A DNA stretch of 64,000 bases from an uncultured Lachnospiraceae bacterium (GCA_900551115.1 URUY01000019.1:5836-69835); one strand, 5' to 3'; positions 22,837 to 31,677 are shown, numbered from the stretch's first letter. Notes: generated by a model from the letters alone, not told the origin. Made by a program: numbers and translations.

Positions 22837-24159
22837 TTGTCCCAGCTTTTCTCCTTTTTAGAAAAAATAAATGCCTTTCTTTGGAACGGGCCAGTCATTC
22901 TGCTTCTTTTTGCCACTCATCTTTTTTTTACCATAAGGCTGCGCCCCCAGCTTTTTACCTTTCGTGCCATACGCCTTTCCGTAACGCCTGAAAAAAGCGG
23001 CGCCAAAGGTCTTTCCGGTTTCGCCACGCTGGCAACGACACTGGCGGCAACTCTGGGTACAGGCAATATCGTCGGTGTTTCCACCGCTATTGCCCTTGGA
23101 GGTCCCGGCGCCCTGTTTTGGTGCTTTCTGACCGGGCTGTTCGGAATGGCCACCGCCTATGCAGAATGCTACTTAAGCTGTCTGTACCGAAAAGAACGAC
23201 CACAGATCGGTAGCGTGGGCGGTCCCATGTATGTTTTAGAGCAGGGCTTAAAAAGCAGATTTTTAGGAAAATTTTATGCCTTCTGTGTGGTTTGTGCAGC
23301 CATCGGCGCCGGCTGCACCACCCAGGCCTCCGCTATGGCAGACGCCGCCTACTCCACCTGGAAGCTTTCTCCTCATATCATCGGTGTTGCCGCAGCCATA
23401 TTGACCGGCATGGTCATACTTGGCGGCATAAAAAGCATCGGCAGCTTCTGCTCCCGCATGGTTCCTCCCTTAAGCTTTTTGTACATGGGTGCCTGCCTGT
23501 TCCTTCTCTGGCAGAACCGCAGCCTCCTGCTCCCCTCCCTTTCCCTCATCCTTTCCTCTGCATTTACAGGACGGGCGGCAGGCGGCGGCTTTGTAGGCAG
23601 TACCTTTTTGATTGCTGCCCGTTTCGGTATTGCCAGAGGCCTTTTTACCAACGAGGCCGGTATCGGCACGGCAGCTATCGCGGCAGGTGCCTCCGGCATC
23701 CGGAAACCGGCCAGACAGGCGCTCATTTCCATGACGGCTGTTTTCTGGGATACCATTGTGATGTGTACCATGACCGGCTTTACTATTATAAGCAGCATGC
23801 TTGCCCATCCCGGCAGCACAAAGGGTTATACCGATGCCGGGCTTACCAATGCGGCCTTTTCCTTTCTTCCCTTTGGCGGCAATGCCTTTTTAACCCTTTC
23901 CCTGATAGCCTTCGCCCTTGCCACTCTGGTAGGCTGGTGCTACCTGGGTGAAAAAGGAGCGGCTTACCTGTTTGGAGAAACAGGCGTCCGCTCCTATCAG
24001 CTTGTATATATTGTTATGATTTACATAGGGGCAATCCTCCCCATGGGCCTTGTCTTCAGCATAACAGACCTTATTAATGCTGTTATGGTTGTACCCAATG
24101 TTATCTGTCTTTGGGCACTTTTCCGGCATATAGAAAAACCCTCTGCAAACCTTTACTAA
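22837..24159 (+). CDS. sodium:alanine symporter (AGCS) family amino acid carrier
   Basis: A 440-aa integral membrane protein that couples amino acid uptake (alanine or glycine in known members) to sodium. About ten membrane segments are visible. Family motifs: FATLATTLAATLGTGNIVGV near 63, GPGALFWCFLTGLFGMATAYAE, IGSVGGPMYVLEQGL, GLFTNEAGIGTAAIAAGAS near 270 and WCYLGEKGAAYLFGE near 370. It starts at TTG 22837, 7 nt after GAGG. It is divergent from clpB and its end overlaps the LacI-gene end by 4 bp. Confidence 0.95.
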   Translation: MSQLFSFLEKINAFLWNGPVILLLFATHLFFTIRLRPQLFTFRAIRLSVTPEKSGAKGLSGFATLATTLAATLGTGNIVGVSTAIALGGPGALFWCFLTGLFGMATAYAECYLSCLYRKERPQIGSVGGPMYVLEQGLKSRFLGKFYAFCVVCAAIGAGCTTQASAMADAAYSTWKLSPHIIGVAAAILTGMVILGGIKSIGSFCSRMVPPLSFLYMGACLFLLWQNRSLLLPSLSLILSSAFTGRAAGGGFVGSTFLIAARFGIARGLFTNEAGIGTAAIAAGASGIRKPARQALISMTAVFWDTIVMCTMTGFTIISSMLAHPGSTKGYTDAGLTNAAFSFLPFGGNAFLTLSLIAFALATLVGWCYLGEKGAAYLFGETGVRSYQLVYIVMIYIGAILPMGLVFSITDLINAVMVVPNVICLWALFRHIEKPSANLY

Positions 24160-25154
24160 ACCGATTCCCGTTCTACCAGCATACAGGAAAGGCGCGTCAT
24201 TCTGCCCCTGCTTTCCCCCTGTAACATGGAAAGCAGGCACTTTACCGCCATAAGACCCTGTTCCTCAAAATTTGTCCTGATAGTGGTCAGCGCAGGCTTT
24301 ATATAACGGCCAAGCTCAATGTCATCACAGCCTAATACCTTAACGGTATCAGGCACTGCAATACCGGCCTGTAAAAAAGCCTCCAGGCAGCCGATGGCGC
24401 TTTGGTCGTTTGCTGCAAAAACAGCCTGCGGTAAGTCTCTCTCCTGTTTTCCGTTCTCCGTCTTCTGCAAAAAAAGCGTTACGACACTATATGCCTTCTC
24501 TCTGGAAAATCCGCCCTGCCAGACAAATTCCTCTTTCAGGGGGAGTCCGGCCATAGCCAGGACATCCCGAAAACCGCGGCTGCGCTCCCTGCTGTCATAA
24601 TTGTCCGGGCCTTCCACCAGCCCAAGGCTATGCAGCCCTTTTTTTAAAAAGCACTCTGCTGCCATCCGGCCCGCTTTATAGGAATCGAAAAATACACCTG
24701 CCTGATACTCTCCCTCAATTTCTCTATTCAGGTATACAACAGGAATTTCTGCGGCTTTAAGCTCTTCTTCCTGCTGCTTAGAAAGGCTGCTGTTTACAAT
24801 CACCGCGCCGTCCACCCTGTGTCCTAGCAGATTCGCCATAATGGAGCTGTTCTGTCCCGTAACAAACACATTTAACTCATAACCGGCCTCCTGACACTGT
24901 CTTGCTGCCGAATCAGTCAGCGCTCCCATATAGGGGCCGCCCATATAGGTAACAAACAAGCCGATTACCTTCATTGCCCTTGCCTTTAAATTCCTGCCGT
25001 TTAAATTAGGGATATAATGCATTCTCTCTGCCACTGCCAGAATATGCGCCTTTGTATCAGGAAGCAGCACATCCACCCCGTTTAATGCGTTTGACACCGT
25101 AGAAATGGAAACCCCCGCTTCCCTTGCTACATCTTTTATCGTTACCTTTCCCAT
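24156..25154 (-). CDS. LacI-family regulator paired with GH3 beta-glucosidase
   Basis: A 332-aa repressor. The N-terminal HTH reads VTIKDVAREAGVSISTVSNA with hinge helix NLKARAMKVIG, followed by a periplasmic-binding-protein-like sensor (GLFVTYMGGPYMG, VDGAVIVNSSL, FAANDQSAIGCLEA, VLGCDDIELGRYIKPALTTI). The gene follows the GH3 gene with a stop/start overlap (TGATG), so it is coupled. Two adjacent ATG codons exist (25157 and 25154); I prefer the second, 4 nt after GGAGG. It most likely autoregulates the operon through the 18-bp palindrome at 28008-28025, with a beta-glucoside or glucose derivative as effector. That pairing is inference. Confidence 0.93.
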   Translation of the reverse strand: MGKVTIKDVAREAGVSISTVSNALNGVDVLLPDTKAHILAVAERMHYIPNLNGRNLKARAMKVIGLFVTYMGGPYMGALTDSAARQCQEAGYELNVFVTGQNSSIMANLLGHRVDGAVIVNSSLSKQQEEELKAAEIPVVYLNREIEGEYQAGVFFDSYKAGRMAAECFLKKGLHSLGLVEGPDNYDSRERSRGFRDVLAMAGLPLKEEFVWQGGFSREKAYSVVTLFLQKTENGKQERDLPQAVFAANDQSAIGCLEAFLQAGIAVPDTVKVLGCDDIELGRYIKPALTTIRTNFEEQGLMAVKCLLSMLQGESRGRMTRLSCMLVERESV

Positions 25155-27955
25155 CATACCTCCGCAAACTGCATATCTGCAAACTGTATGCCCGGTCTGA
25201 TGTGCTTTAAGGTCAGCTCGTAAAGCCCCTCAGAAAGCACTACCTCGGCAGCACGCTGTGCATGCCACATTCCTCTTGTGCCGTTTGTCTGGATGTCCGC
25301 CGCCTTTTCGCCGTTTAAATACATCTGACAAAGCAGCTGCGCCCTTTCGTTTTCCATAGACATCAGTTCTACATTGATGCCATAGGTTCCTGCCTTTTCT
25401 ACCTTAAGCAAAACACTTCCCGTCTCGGCCTGTTTCCCGCTTAAATCTATCCTGCAGGCTATGGACTTTGCTGAATTTGCATCCGTCCGCTTTTCTGCTT
25501 CCTTTAACGTAATCGGTGCTATGACTGCAGGCTCTACCACAGCCACTTCCCGCTCAGATGCCTTTGCCTCTAACAGGAAACGCAGAATATTCATAGCGCT
25601 GCGCTGCAGCTCTCCCACCGTCAGCTTTCCTTCTGCAACAGCACTTTCCAGATTGTCGTTTTTGGCATTGATAGCCGCTCCGCCGTTGTTAAAGGTCATA
25701 TAAATATCATTTTGGGCACGTACCATGGAGCAGAGGTCTGTAACGCCGCCTTCGCCGCCCTCTATTACATCATTCACCTTTGCCCACCAGTCCGTCATTA
25801 CAATGCCTTTATATCCCCATTCGCCTCTTAAAATGGTCGTTGTCAGATCATAATGGGACGCATTCTGATAACCGTTTAAAGGATTATAGGTGGTCATAAC
25901 CGAACGGGCTCCGCCTTCCCTGACTGCCATCTCAAAGCCCTTTAAATAGACTTGCCTGAGGGCTCTTTCCGATACCACTGCATCCACCGTATGTCTGGCT
26001 TTCTCCTGATTGTTGCAGGCAAAATGCTTCAACGTTCCCATGCTTCCTGCCCTGTCCATACCTTTTTCGCAGGCAGCTGCAAACATGCCGGTCACATAAG
26101 GGTCTTCTGAAAAATATTCAAAATTCCTGCCGTTTAACGGATATCTGTGAATATTGATGCCGGGGCCTAAAAGGGTATCTATTTCATAAGAAACCAGTTC
26201 TTTCCCTTCCATATAGAAAAGCTCTTCCACCATATCGGCATCAAAGCTGCAGGCAAGCAGTGTACCGATAGGAAGCTGTGTTGCCTTTTCTCCCGTATCC
26301 ATCCTGATGCCGGAAGGTCCGTCTGCCGCACAGCCTGCCGGAATCCCTCTCTTTGCCAGTTCATCGCTGACACCGCCAAAGGCTGCCGCCGTACCCGGCG
26401 TCACCCGGGGATTGCACATACCCTCTCCGCGCACAATAGTGGTAAGCTCCCTCAGGGAAAGCTGTGCCGTAAAAGCTTCCAGAGCTGCCCTCTCTTTCTT
26501 TACAGCATCAAAGGTGATGTCCGTCCTTTCCGGTGCAGGAAGTGCTGCCGGAAGATTTTCCTGTATCCGCTTTTCTATATCTATTGTCCTTACCGGTACC
26601 GGCTCATATGCAATTTCATATACACCGTCTGAAGCCTTTCCCGGCTTCATCCTGCGAAAGCTTCTTACCGGTGCTGCCGCTTCGCTTAACTTTTCCAATA
26701 CAAGGAGCTTATCCAATACCAATACAGGTTCACCGTCTGTCAGTGCTTCCTTTGTATTGCGGCAATCCGTACCTACGTGGAAACGATATGCTCCTTCCTC
26801 TAATACATAGCAGGATTTGTATCCGGTAATACCGCTGTCATCATAAGACGCAAAACGTCTTATCGGAGTATCTAATATAAGCACCACAGACTCTCCCGGT
26901 TCAAGCAGCTTTGTTTTTGCAAAATTCACCAATGCCTTTTTAGGCTGTCCTAATTTCCCCTGAGGTGCTTCCACATACACCTGTACAACCTCTCTGCCGG
27001 CATAGCTTCCCGTATTCTTTACCTGCACCTCAACAGAAACGATGCTTTCCGCGCCTTCCCCTTTTACCTTCGTCTGCAGAAGCTGCACGTCAAAGGTGGT
27101 GTAAGACAGTCCGAAGCCAAAAGGATACATTACCCTTTCAGGACAAAAGGTTTCAAAATAACGGTATCCCACATAGATATCCTCTTCGTAAAAATTACAG
27201 GTTGTACTGCCGTAATTGGCATAGGAAGGATAATCCTTTACGGAATAAGCAATGGTATCTGTAAGATGGCCTGACGGAGAAACCGTGCCCACAAGCAAAT
27301 CTGCTGCCGCCATACCGCCTTCTATACCGCCATGCCAGGTATATAAAAGCGCTTTTATGTGTCCGTGGCACCATTTTGCCTCTGTCCAGCTCATATCAAT
27401 AATATTGGATACATTAAAAATAACTGCTACCTGAGTAAAATATTTGGTAACAAGAGAAATCATTGCCTGTTCTTCTTCTGTCAGCCTGTAGCTGCCCGGC
27501 TCATCGGCATTGTCCTTTTCCTCACCTGCCGTTCTGCCGATTACCACAATAGCTTTGTTGGATATTTCCGAAGCGGCCTTCACCACTTCATCTGACAGCG
27601 GCATTTCTTCCTGATGCCATGGCTCCGATGCAAACATACCATCGCCGTTGTCAAAACCATGCTCCTCTATCCAGTTTTCATACTCTGTAATCAATGCTTC
27701 ATTTAACCGAACCCACGGATAACTTTTCAGGCCATCCAAAAGATTCGTCTCATATTCTACATTTACCAGACCACCCGAACCGGTTCCGCTTCTGTAAAAA
27801 TTTATCTGGCATCTGCCAAACACCGCAATATGGTCTTCTTTTTTTATAGGCAGCATGCCGCCTTCATTTTTTAATAATACCGCTCCCTGTGCTGCTGCCC
27901 TTCTGCAAAAAGGAGCCAGCTCTTTTAATGGATGTCCTGTCCTTTTCTCCTGCAT
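25154..27955 (-). CDS. GH3 beta-glucosidase with inverted domain order
   Basis: A 933-aa glycoside hydrolase family 3 enzyme, no signal peptide, so intracellular. Order is reversed from the usual GH3: first the alpha/beta C-domain (GAVLLKNEGGMLPIKKED near 25, VVIGRTAGEEKDNADEPGS near 138), then a fibronectin-like domain (VQVKNTGSYAGREVVQVY), then the TIM barrel (GCAADGPSGIRMDTG, GPGINIHRYPLNGRNFEYFS, nucleophile Asp in IVMTDWWAK near 755). The permuted form is known from Ruminococcus albus and Butyrivibrio beta-glucosidases. A C-terminal beta domain of about 100 residues follows. The start at 27955 has AGAGGC upstream. It probably hydrolyses imported beta-glucosides. Confidence 0.95.
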   Translation of the reverse strand: MQEKRTGHPLKELAPFCRRAAAQGAVLLKNEGGMLPIKKEDHIAVFGRCQINFYRSGTGSGGLVNVEYETNLLDGLKSYPWVRLNEALITEYENWIEEHGFDNGDGMFASEPWHQEEMPLSDEVVKAASEISNKAIVVIGRTAGEEKDNADEPGSYRLTEEEQAMISLVTKYFTQVAVIFNVSNIIDMSWTEAKWCHGHIKALLYTWHGGIEGGMAAADLLVGTVSPSGHLTDTIAYSVKDYPSYANYGSTTCNFYEEDIYVGYRYFETFCPERVMYPFGFGLSYTTFDVQLLQTKVKGEGAESIVSVEVQVKNTGSYAGREVVQVYVEAPQGKLGQPKKALVNFAKTKLLEPGESVVLILDTPIRRFASYDDSGITGYKSCYVLEEGAYRFHVGTDCRNTKEALTDGEPVLVLDKLLVLEKLSEAAAPVRSFRRMKPGKASDGVYEIAYEPVPVRTIDIEKRIQENLPAALPAPERTDITFDAVKKERAALEAFTAQLSLRELTTIVRGEGMCNPRVTPGTAAAFGGVSDELAKRGIPAGCAADGPSGIRMDTGEKATQLPIGTLLACSFDADMVEELFYMEGKELVSYEIDTLLGPGINIHRYPLNGRNFEYFSEDPYVTGMFAAACEKGMDRAGSMGTLKHFACNNQEKARHTVDAVVSERALRQVYLKGFEMAVREGGARSVMTTYNPLNGYQNASHYDLTTTILRGEWGYKGIVMTDWWAKVNDVIEGGEGGVTDLCSMVRAQNDIYMTFNNGGAAINAKNDNLESAVAEGKLTVGELQRSAMNILRFLLEAKASEREVAVVEPAVIAPITLKEAEKRTDANSAKSIACRIDLSGKQAETGSVLLKVEKAGTYGINVELMSMENERAQLLCQMYLNGEKAADIQTNGTRGMWHAQRAAEVVLSEGLYELTLKHIRPGIQFADMQFAEV

Positions 27956-28007
27956 ATACGCCTCTTTCCGCGCTTTCTGCGCATTATATTATTCCCTGTT
28001 TTATGGG

Positions 28008-28062
28008 AATAAAAACGTTTTTATTACGAGAAGAGTATAGCACGTGTCTTTTATTCTGTAAA
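28008..28062 (-). promoter_or_regulatory. GH3-lacI operon promoter and LacI-type operator
   Basis: Minus strand: TTTACA (28062-28057), 17-nt spacer, TATACT (28039-28034). A perfect 18-bp palindrome centred on CG (AATAAAAACGTTTTTATT, 28008-28025) begins at the expected transcription start, where repressor binding would block initiation. The CG centre fits LacI-family operators. The remaining 28063-28315 has no gene I support; a 10-bp inverted repeat (TCAAGATAAG 28154-28163, CTTATCTTGA 28251-28260) lies there. Confidence 0.8.
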
Positions 28063-28315
28063 GTATTTCTTTAAAAACCTTTTATGGCAGCTTCAACTAT
28101 CCGTTTTTGAAAAACTTACCATTATAATTTTTTTACTGCTGCTAATACTAACATCAAGATAAGTGATAAGAACATACTTAAAACGGAAAACAGAATCCGG
28201 TTTCGGAAACGCTGTTGCAGATATTCTCCGGGATAAGTGGTGATTATCCGCTTATCTTGAAGATAGATGCAGTAGTGTACTGTGAAAATCAAAAAAATTA
28301 TGGAGGTGAACAAAA

Positions 28316-28516
28316 ATGGGAAGCAGCAAATCTAATAGAGTAGAAGTTCCTGAAGCTAAGGCAGCTATGGATCGTTTCAAAACTGAGGTTGCATCTGAGC
28401 TTGGCGTAAACTTGAAGGAAGGTTACAATGGTGACTTAACTTCCAAGGAAGCCGGTTCTATCGGCGGCGAGATGGTTCGTAGAATGATTAGAAAACAGGA
28501 AGAATCCATGAAATAA
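28316..28516 (+). CDS. alpha/beta-type small acid-soluble spore protein
   Basis: A 66-aa SASP that coats spore DNA. It has the family core EVPEAKAAMDRFKTEVASEL, with the GPR protease cleavage region (KTEVASELGV), and GDLTSKEAGSIGGEMVRRMI. GGAGGTGA lies 7 nt before the ATG. It should be made in the forespore from a sigma-G promoter, but I could not place a convincing one. A strong terminator follows. It shows the organism is a spore former. Confidence 0.97.
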   Translation: MGSSKSNRVEVPEAKAAMDRFKTEVASELGVNLKEGYNGDLTSKEAGSIGGEMVRRMIRKQEESMK

Positions 28517-28573
28517 CTGTATTTCTAAACAGCGTGCAAGCGCTTAATAAAGGATAATAAACCTTTAGGTAAG

Positions 28574-28594
28574 GGAGGCAGATTTTCTGCCTCC
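28574..28594 (+). terminator. terminator of the SASP gene
   Basis: GGAGGCAGA/TCTGCCTCC with a 3-nt loop, followed by TTTATTATTT. Confidence 0.9.
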
Positions 28595-28641
28595 TTTATT
28601 ATTTCAATGTTTAGCTTTACCGACAATCTTTTTATTGTTCC

Positions 28642-28875
28642 TTAACCATCTGCTATCTTTTTCATATACCAGATATATCCCTGAAACACCAACGTTTTTC
28701 TCTGCTTATCAAAAACAGGCATGAGGGTTTCTTCAAACCATTCTATCGGTTATCCAGAATTCCCCTCCATGCTCAACGCATTTTGGATTTTTGCCATAAC
28801 CTGCGGATGCAAATATGGTCTGTCCTTTGCATATCCTTCTGCAATTCTTTTAAAATCAAAAGATTGATTATTCAT
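28642..28875 (-). pseudogene. remnant of a SAM-dependent methyltransferase (middle deleted)
   Basis: A good ribosome-binding site (GGAGG, 6 nt) precedes ATG 28875, which opens a 41-codon frame reading FDFKRIAEGYAKDRPYLHPQ, the usual N-terminus of a family of small class I methyltransferases. The frame stops at TGGATAA. Shifted in frame and directly downstream comes PIEWFEETLMPVFDK then LVFQGYIWYMKKIADG and a stop at 28642, which looks like the C-terminus of the same family. About 150 residues including the SAM-binding motif are missing. I read this as an internal deletion that fused both ends out of frame. The identity of both ends is from recall and needs a search. Confidence 0.65.
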
Positions 28876-28913
28876 CCATTACCTCCCCGGCAAATCCATG
28901 CTGTTCTTTATCA

Positions 28914-29414
28914 TTAAACGCTTCTCAATTCTTTTATATAACGGACATCACAGGCAAAGTGTTCCGTTTTTACCAAAGGCTCATATATTCTTTCAAAACC
29001 ATATTTTTCATAAAATTTCTGTGCTGCAGTCATATTTTCTAATGTTTCCAGGTAACAGCTGTCATAATATTTTTTTGCATATTCCAGTGCCGTATCCATT
29101 AACGCATGTGCAGCTCCCTTTCCCCGTGCTTCCGGTAAGCAATACATTTTCTGTAATTCACAGACTCCCTCTATTCCGGCAAGCTTTCCGATACCTGCAC
29201 CGCCGATAAGCTTTCCGTCTTTATTTTGCGCTACCCAGTACCGGTTCCCTTCTGTGTGGTATATTTCATAAAATCTGCCAAGGTCAGGGTCTGCCCACGC
29301 TGTACCTTCATGATTTGCCCCAAACTCAATCAAACAGCTTCTTATAATATTTTCAACGTCCCTGTTATCTTTTTTTTCGATTTTCCTTATTATGTAGTCC
29401 GTGCAATGGTCCAT
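28914..29414 (-). CDS. GNAT family N-acetyltransferase
   Basis: A 166-aa acetyl-CoA-dependent acetyltransferase. The core motifs are LIGGAGIGKL (beta-4), CELQKMYCLPEARGKGAAHA (motif A, pyrophosphate loop RGKGAA), LETLENMTAAQKFYEKYGF (motif B). AGGAG precedes the ATG by 8 nt. The substrate is unknown. It is the first of three consecutive, unrelated-looking GNAT genes, all on the minus strand, near the methyltransferase remnant. Confidence 0.9.
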   Translation of the reverse strand: MDHCTDYIIRKIEKKDNRDVENIIRSCLIEFGANHEGTAWADPDLGRFYEIYHTEGNRYWVAQNKDGKLIGGAGIGKLAGIEGVCELQKMYCLPEARGKGAAHALMDTALEYAKKYYDSCYLETLENMTAAQKFYEKYGFERIYEPLVKTEHFACDVRYIKELRSV

Positions 29415-29492
29415 TCTTTTTTCTCCTAAAGCTTCCTCTTTTTCCGTCCGTCTGCTGTCCCTTCCGTCTGCTGTCTGCTGCCATACCGAATT

Positions 29493-29984
29493 TTACAGTT
29501 CTATATAGTGGGGAATAATATCTTCATATTCCCCATTCTTAAGAAGAAATCCATTGGGAATTACGCCCAATTGTGTAAATCCTAACTTTTTATACAATGC
29601 CAAAGCCTGCACATTCGTACTGACTACCGCATTAAACTGCAAAATTTTAAATCCCTGTTCTTTTCCCTTTTTCATACAATGACAAACTAAAGCTTCACCA
29701 ATATGCTTTCCCCGCATATTCTTTTTAACAGCGTAACTGGCATTGCAGATATGCCCGCACCTGCCGACGTTATTGGGATGCAAAATATACAGACCTATGA
29801 TTTCATCTGTTGACATATCATAAGCAACACCTGTAAATGACTGCTGCTTAAAAAAACTTTTCCCGGTATCAATATTCAGTAGTTCTGTCTGCGGAAAAGC
29901 TTGTCCGTCTTCCACAACCGAATTCCATATTTTTATAATATCTGCGGTGTCCTCTGCCGCATATGCTCTTACTTCAATCTTCAT
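29493..29984 (-). CDS. GNAT family N-acetyltransferase
   Basis: A 163-aa GNAT enzyme. Motifs: IIGLYILHPNNVGRCGHICNASYAV lies at about 65-90 (split here: beta-4 then a His/Cys-containing loop), acetyl-CoA loop RGKHIGEALV, and NVQALALYKKLGFTQLGVIP. The start at 29984 is six codons inside a longer frame and lies 8 nt after GGAGG. Sequence between beta-strands differs from the neighbouring GNAT proteins, so it is not a recent duplicate. Substrate unknown. Confidence 0.88.
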   Translation of the reverse strand: MKIEVRAYAAEDTADIIKIWNSVVEDGQAFPQTELLNIDTGKSFFKQQSFTGVAYDMSTDEIIGLYILHPNNVGRCGHICNASYAVKKNMRGKHIGEALVCHCMKKGKEQGFKILQFNAVVSTNVQALALYKKLGFTQLGVIPNGFLLKNGEYEDIIPHYIEL

Positions 29985-30016
29985 CTTCTTTTCCTCCATG
30001 TTAACGTATTTTCAAT

Positions 30017-30502
30017 TCAAAGGATTACCTTGCTCCTGCGTTCCATGATAGTAGTGTCCTGCCAGTTTCCAAACTTATCTTTTGCAATCTTTTCACGATA
30101 ACCGACTTCTCTGAAACCACATTTTTTGTGAATAGCAATGCTGGACTCGTTCATTGAAAAAATGGAAGAATACAAGCTCCAATAACCTGCTTTTTCGCTC
30201 TCCTCACATTGCCTTTGAAGCAATGCAACTCCTATTCCCCTTCCCTGATAGGCATCGTCTATATAAATGCTGACTTCCACAACGCCATGATAAACGCAGC
30301 TGCCCGAAACAGGACTAAGGACAGTAAAGCCAACAACCCTGCCATCCTCTTCATCCACAAAACGGCATTCCTGAATATGTGCAGCATCCCATTCTTCAAA
30401 CTCAGGACAGACTGTATTGAACGTTGATTTACCATGCTCTATCCCCTGCTTATAGATATCCGCAATACTGTTCCAGTCTTCTTTTTTCATTTCTCGAACC
30501 AT
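30017..30502 (-). CDS. GNAT acetyltransferase, phosphinothricin-acetyltransferase type
   Basis: A 161-aa GNAT enzyme similar to the PAT/MddA group, which acetylates phosphinothricin, methionine sulfone or related amines. Features: IADIYKQGIEHGKSTFNT, VVGFTVLSPVSG, VEVSIYIDDAYQGRGIGVAL (motif A with QGRGIG), SIFSMNESSIAIHKKCGFRE and a C-terminal GNWQDTTIMERR. Complete. AAGGG lies 7 nt before the ATG. True substrate is not shown; many members are general amine acetyltransferases. Confidence 0.88.
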   Translation of the reverse strand: MVREMKKEDWNSIADIYKQGIEHGKSTFNTVCPEFEEWDAAHIQECRFVDEEDGRVVGFTVLSPVSGSCVYHGVVEVSIYIDDAYQGRGIGVALLQRQCEESEKAGYWSLYSSIFSMNESSIAIHKKCGFREVGYREKIAKDKFGNWQDTTIMERRSKVIL

Positions 30503-30540
30503 AATATTTCCCTTCTTTTCATAAACTTCTGTTTAAATCC

Positions 30541-30675
30541 TCAAACCGTAATCTCTATTTGATTGTCTTCAACACCTGCGATACAGCTTTCGTAATAACC
30601 GTCTCCGGTAGTTCTGGGACTGCTTATCACCTCATACAGACCTCCCCACATCAGGCAATATACAGCAGTTTTCAA
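30541..30675 (-). CDS. possible 44-aa peptide coupled to the XRE regulator
   Basis: A short frame starting at TTG 30675, overlapping the stop of the regulator gene (TTGA), with GGGAAGGG close upstream. It contains VYCLMWGGLYEVISS and ends DNQIEITV. I do not recognise it. The overlap suggests coupling, but it could also be the remnant of a toxin or other gene. It reads fully to a stop with no internal signal. Confidence 0.35.
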   Translation of the reverse strand: MKTAVYCLMWGGLYEVISSPRTTGDGYYESCIAGVEDNQIEITV

Positions 30676-30953
30676 GCCCTTCCCTTCCCCTTTTTTGTAA
30701 ACTTAATCTCTAACTCCATATTAAGTGCCATGGCGAGCTTTGTAAGCACCTCAATCGTAGGCACATTTTTCCTGCCCTCAATCCGCACAATATTGGTTCT
30801 CGCAATCCCCGTTAAGTTGGCAACATCCTCCTGTGTTAAGCCCTTTTCTTTTCTTAACTTGATATATTGCCCGATAATATCCTCTTTCACACGTTCTTTT
30901 TCCTTTTCCACAACGAATTGAAAACCATCATTATCCTTTAATAAATAATCCAT
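30672..30953 (-). CDS. XRE-family HTH protein (HigA-like antitoxin type)
   Basis: A 93-aa protein with an N-terminal linker (MDYLLKDNDGFQFVVEKEKE) and a C-terminal HTH_XRE domain: IIGQYIKLRKEKGLTQEDVA, NLTGIARTNIVRIEGRKNVP, TIEVLTKLAMALNMELEIKF. This order and size are typical of HigA/antitoxin-type regulators. AGGAGG lies 6 nt before ATG 30953. No RelE/HigB-type toxin gene is found on either side; only a 44-codon frame overlaps its end. It may be an orphan antitoxin or a solitary regulator. Confidence 0.85.
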   Translation of the reverse strand: MDYLLKDNDGFQFVVEKEKERVKEDIIGQYIKLRKEKGLTQEDVANLTGIARTNIVRIEGRKNVPTIEVLTKLAMALNMELEIKFTKKGKGRA

Positions 30954-31063
30954 ACTGTACCTCCTGCGCAGGGTATCATCAGTGATACAAAAATAATACT
31001 GCAATACAATTAATTTGTAAATAAAAACCTAAAAAGAGCATCCTTACAAAAATTTCAGATGGG

Positions 31064-31099
31064 ACAAAAAAGACCCCTCAAATCATATCGAGGAGTCTT
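31064..31099 (-). terminator. terminator of the DJ-1 family gene
   Basis: Minus strand AAGACTCCTC/GAGGGGTCTT (31099-31070, one mismatch) followed by TTTTTT. It lies 30 bp past the DJ-1 gene stop. Confidence 0.85.
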
Positions 31100-31128
31100 C
31101 TATAATACCAAAGCTTTTTCTGCGTTCT

Positions 31129-31677
31129 CTATTTATAAACAACACTGCCTGAAAGCTCCGATGCCTTTTTACTGCCGCAGAACCTTTCTACAATAGCAAG
31201 TGCAAAGGGAATCGCCGTTCCCAGTCCTCTTGAGGTGGTAACATGCTCCGATACCTCCACCTGCTTTTCACTGACCAATGCGCCTGTAAGCTCGCTCTCA
31301 AATCCCGGATAAGAGCAGGCATTCCTGCCCTTTAAATAGCCTCTGTGTCCGAATATACTGGGAGCTGCACAGATAGCGCTGATGCATTTGCCTGTTCCGT
31401 AAAATGCATCCAGCTTTTCCATAAGCGGCGCGCATGCCTCCAGATTTTTCGTTCCCGGCATGCCGCCCGGCAAAACCAGCATGTCCAATGTATCAAAGTC
31501 AAGCTCGCTTAAAAGCATGTCTGCCGACACCGTAATCCTATGGGAACCTGTCACCGCCCTGCTGCCCATGACAGATACCATAAGGGCCTCTATTCCTGCC
31601 CTTCTGCACAAATCCACAACTGTAAGTGCTTCAATCTCTTCAAAACCTTCCGCTAAAAAAACTGCTATCCTGCTCAT
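31129..31677 (-). CDS. DJ-1/PfpI family protein
   Basis: A 182-aa DJ-1 superfamily protein (glyoxalase III / deglycase / chaperone class). It begins MSRIAVFLAEGFEEIEALT with the conserved Glu, has LVLPGGMPGTKNL, and the nucleophile Cys in ISAICAAPSIFG near residue 104; SEHVTTSRGLGTAIPFAL follows. All catalytic residues are present. Transcribed alone with its own terminator. In vivo activity of such proteins is disputed, so the role is left general. Confidence 0.93.
   Translation of the reverse strand: MSRIAVFLAEGFEEIEALTVVDLCRRAGIEALMVSVMGSRAVTGSHRITVSADMLLSELDFDTLDMLVLPGGMPGTKNLEACAPLMEKLDAFYGTGKCISAICAAPSIFGHRGYLKGRNACSYPGFESELTGALVSEKQVEVSEHVTTSRGLGTAIPFALAIVERFCGSKKASELSGSVVYK

Noticed and set aside
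28122..28313. 63-codon hydrophobic frame antisense to the SASP leader
   Set aside because: It overlaps the SASP ribosome-binding region on the other strand, has no Shine-Dalgarno sequence, and is AT-rich noise.
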